Of a stretch of DNA of 64,000 bases, positions 63,544-64,000 are shown piece after piece. The number at the start of each line of letters is the position of its first letter. The first letter of the stretch is position 1. Under the pieces are notes generated by a model. It was given only the letters and a program-made list of their open reading frames with translations. It had not been told where the DNA came from and searched no databases. This DNA comes from Paraburkholderia elongata (lineage in GTDB: Bacteria; Pseudomonadota; Gammaproteobacteria; Burkholderiales; Burkholderiaceae). The position numbers were made by a program, and so were the translations under genes. The stretch covers positions 124,001 through 188,000 of the forward strand of contig NZ_WOEZ01000210.1 in NCBI RefSeq assembly GCF_013177735.1, given 5' to 3'.

Positions 63544-64000
63544 ATGCCATCACCGAAAACCGGCAAAATCCGAATCGGCATAGGCGGATGGACCTATGCC
63601 CCTTGGCGAGGCACATTCTACCCACCAACCCTCACGCAAAGCCGCGAACTCCAACACGCGAGCCAACACCTCACATCGATAGAAATCAACGGCACCTTCT
63701 ACGGCCTGCAAAAACCAGCAAGCTACGAAAAGTGGTATCAGGAAACCCCGGAAGATTTCGCCTTCTCGCTAAAAGCCCCCCGCTACGCAACAAACAGAAA
63801 AATCCTGGCAGACGCCAACGAAACCATCGAACGCTTCTTCGCCAGCGGCGTGCTGCTGCTAAAACAAAAGCTAGGTCCGATCAACTGGCAATTCGCCACC
63901 ACCAAAAAATTCGACCCCGAAGACTTCGAAGCCTTCCTGAAACTGCTGCCCGCGAGCATAGAAGGCCAAAAACTAAGACACGCAATCGAAGTCCGCAACG
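63544..64000 (+). CDS. DUF72 (YecE-like) protein, 3' end outside window
   Basis: 152 codons are visible from the ATG at 63544, preceded by GAGGA. The start IRIGIGGWTYAPWRGTFYPP, then IEINGTFYGLQKPASYEKWY and DFAFSLKAPRYATNRK, is the conserved DUF72 TIM-barrel N-terminus. The function of the family is unknown. The codon choice here is notably A/C-rich compared with the preceding liu genes. The gene is cut by the window end. Confidence 0.9.
   Translation, partial: MPSPKTGKIRIGIGGWTYAPWRGTFYPPTLTQSRELQHASQHLTSIEINGTFYGLQKPASYEKWYQETPEDFAFSLKAPRYATNRKILADANETIERFFASGVLLLKQKLGPINWQFATTKKFDPEDFEAFLKLLPASIEGQKLRHAIEVRN

Overview
The window reads as a chromosomal segment of a Burkholderiales bacterium, most likely Paraburkholderia/Caballeronia/Burkholderia. 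The grounds are high GC content, OmpC-type porins, a DUF4148 secreted protein, an hpnIJKL hopanoid block, a liu (leucine/isovalerate) block, and intergenic inverted repeats typical of that group. No rRNA, tRNA or CRISPR array was seen. Most of the window is accessory aromatic catabolism, interrupted by decayed mobile-element and regulator fragments.

Region 1 (1-12.6 kb) is the most unusual. It holds a two-subunit molybdenum enzyme related to pyrogallol-phloroglucinol transhydroxylase, whose large subunit carries an N-terminal SCP2-like domain. Around it are a dihydroxyphthalate-decarboxylase-like protein, a compact homogentisate-dioxygenase-like bicupin protein, a Gfo/Idh/MocA oxidoreductase, a ribose-type ABC importer whose ATPase and permease are fused, and a MarR regulator. 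Four promoters in this region (3746-3783, 6378-6415, 7116-7153, 12593-12630) share one 38-bp layout with identical spacing, so the scattered genes look like one regulon. My inference is a peripheral route for a trihydroxylated aromatic acid.

Region 2 (12.7-18.1 kb) is a scrapyard: IS6 transposase, integrase, LysR, MarR and chemoreceptor fragments surround two 97%-identical DoxX genes, a pirin, a LysR regulator, an alpha/beta hydrolase and a DUF4148 protein.

Region 3 (18.2-29.3 kb, all minus strand) looks like a catabolic operon. In transcription order it holds a gamma-resorcylate-type decarboxylase, aldehyde dehydrogenase, aromatic-acid MFS transporter, two-subunit IorAB-like molybdenum hydroxylase, FAD monooxygenase, porin and a second ACMSD-type amidohydrolase. 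Its promoter carries a tandem operator also found in front of the MarR gene at 37.9 kb. That MarR gene lies next to hydroxyquinol 1,2-dioxygenase and maleylacetate reductase genes. Together these could take a dihydroxybenzoate through resorcinol and hydroxyquinol to 3-oxoadipate.

Between them (29.9-37.8 kb, plus strand) lie an acetoacetate decarboxylase/3-hydroxybutyrate dehydrogenase/patatin operon and the hopanoid genes hpnI, hpnJ, hpnK and hpnL.

Region 4 (41.8-53.2 kb, minus strand) is a CoA-linked catabolic cluster: HMG-CoA-lyase-like enzyme, TfdB-like monooxygenase, acyl-CoA synthetase, two crotonases, CocE-type hydrolase, MFS transporter and porin, with a divergent TetR regulator. A TetR fragment related to that regulator remains at 41.6 kb.

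Region 5 (54.6-64 kb) holds a DUF1488-like protein, a PhnD-like binding protein, the liuABCD genes with a divergent TetR regulator, an 8-bp x 13 tandem repeat, a long inverted repeat, and the start of a DUF72 (YecE-like) gene cut by the window end.
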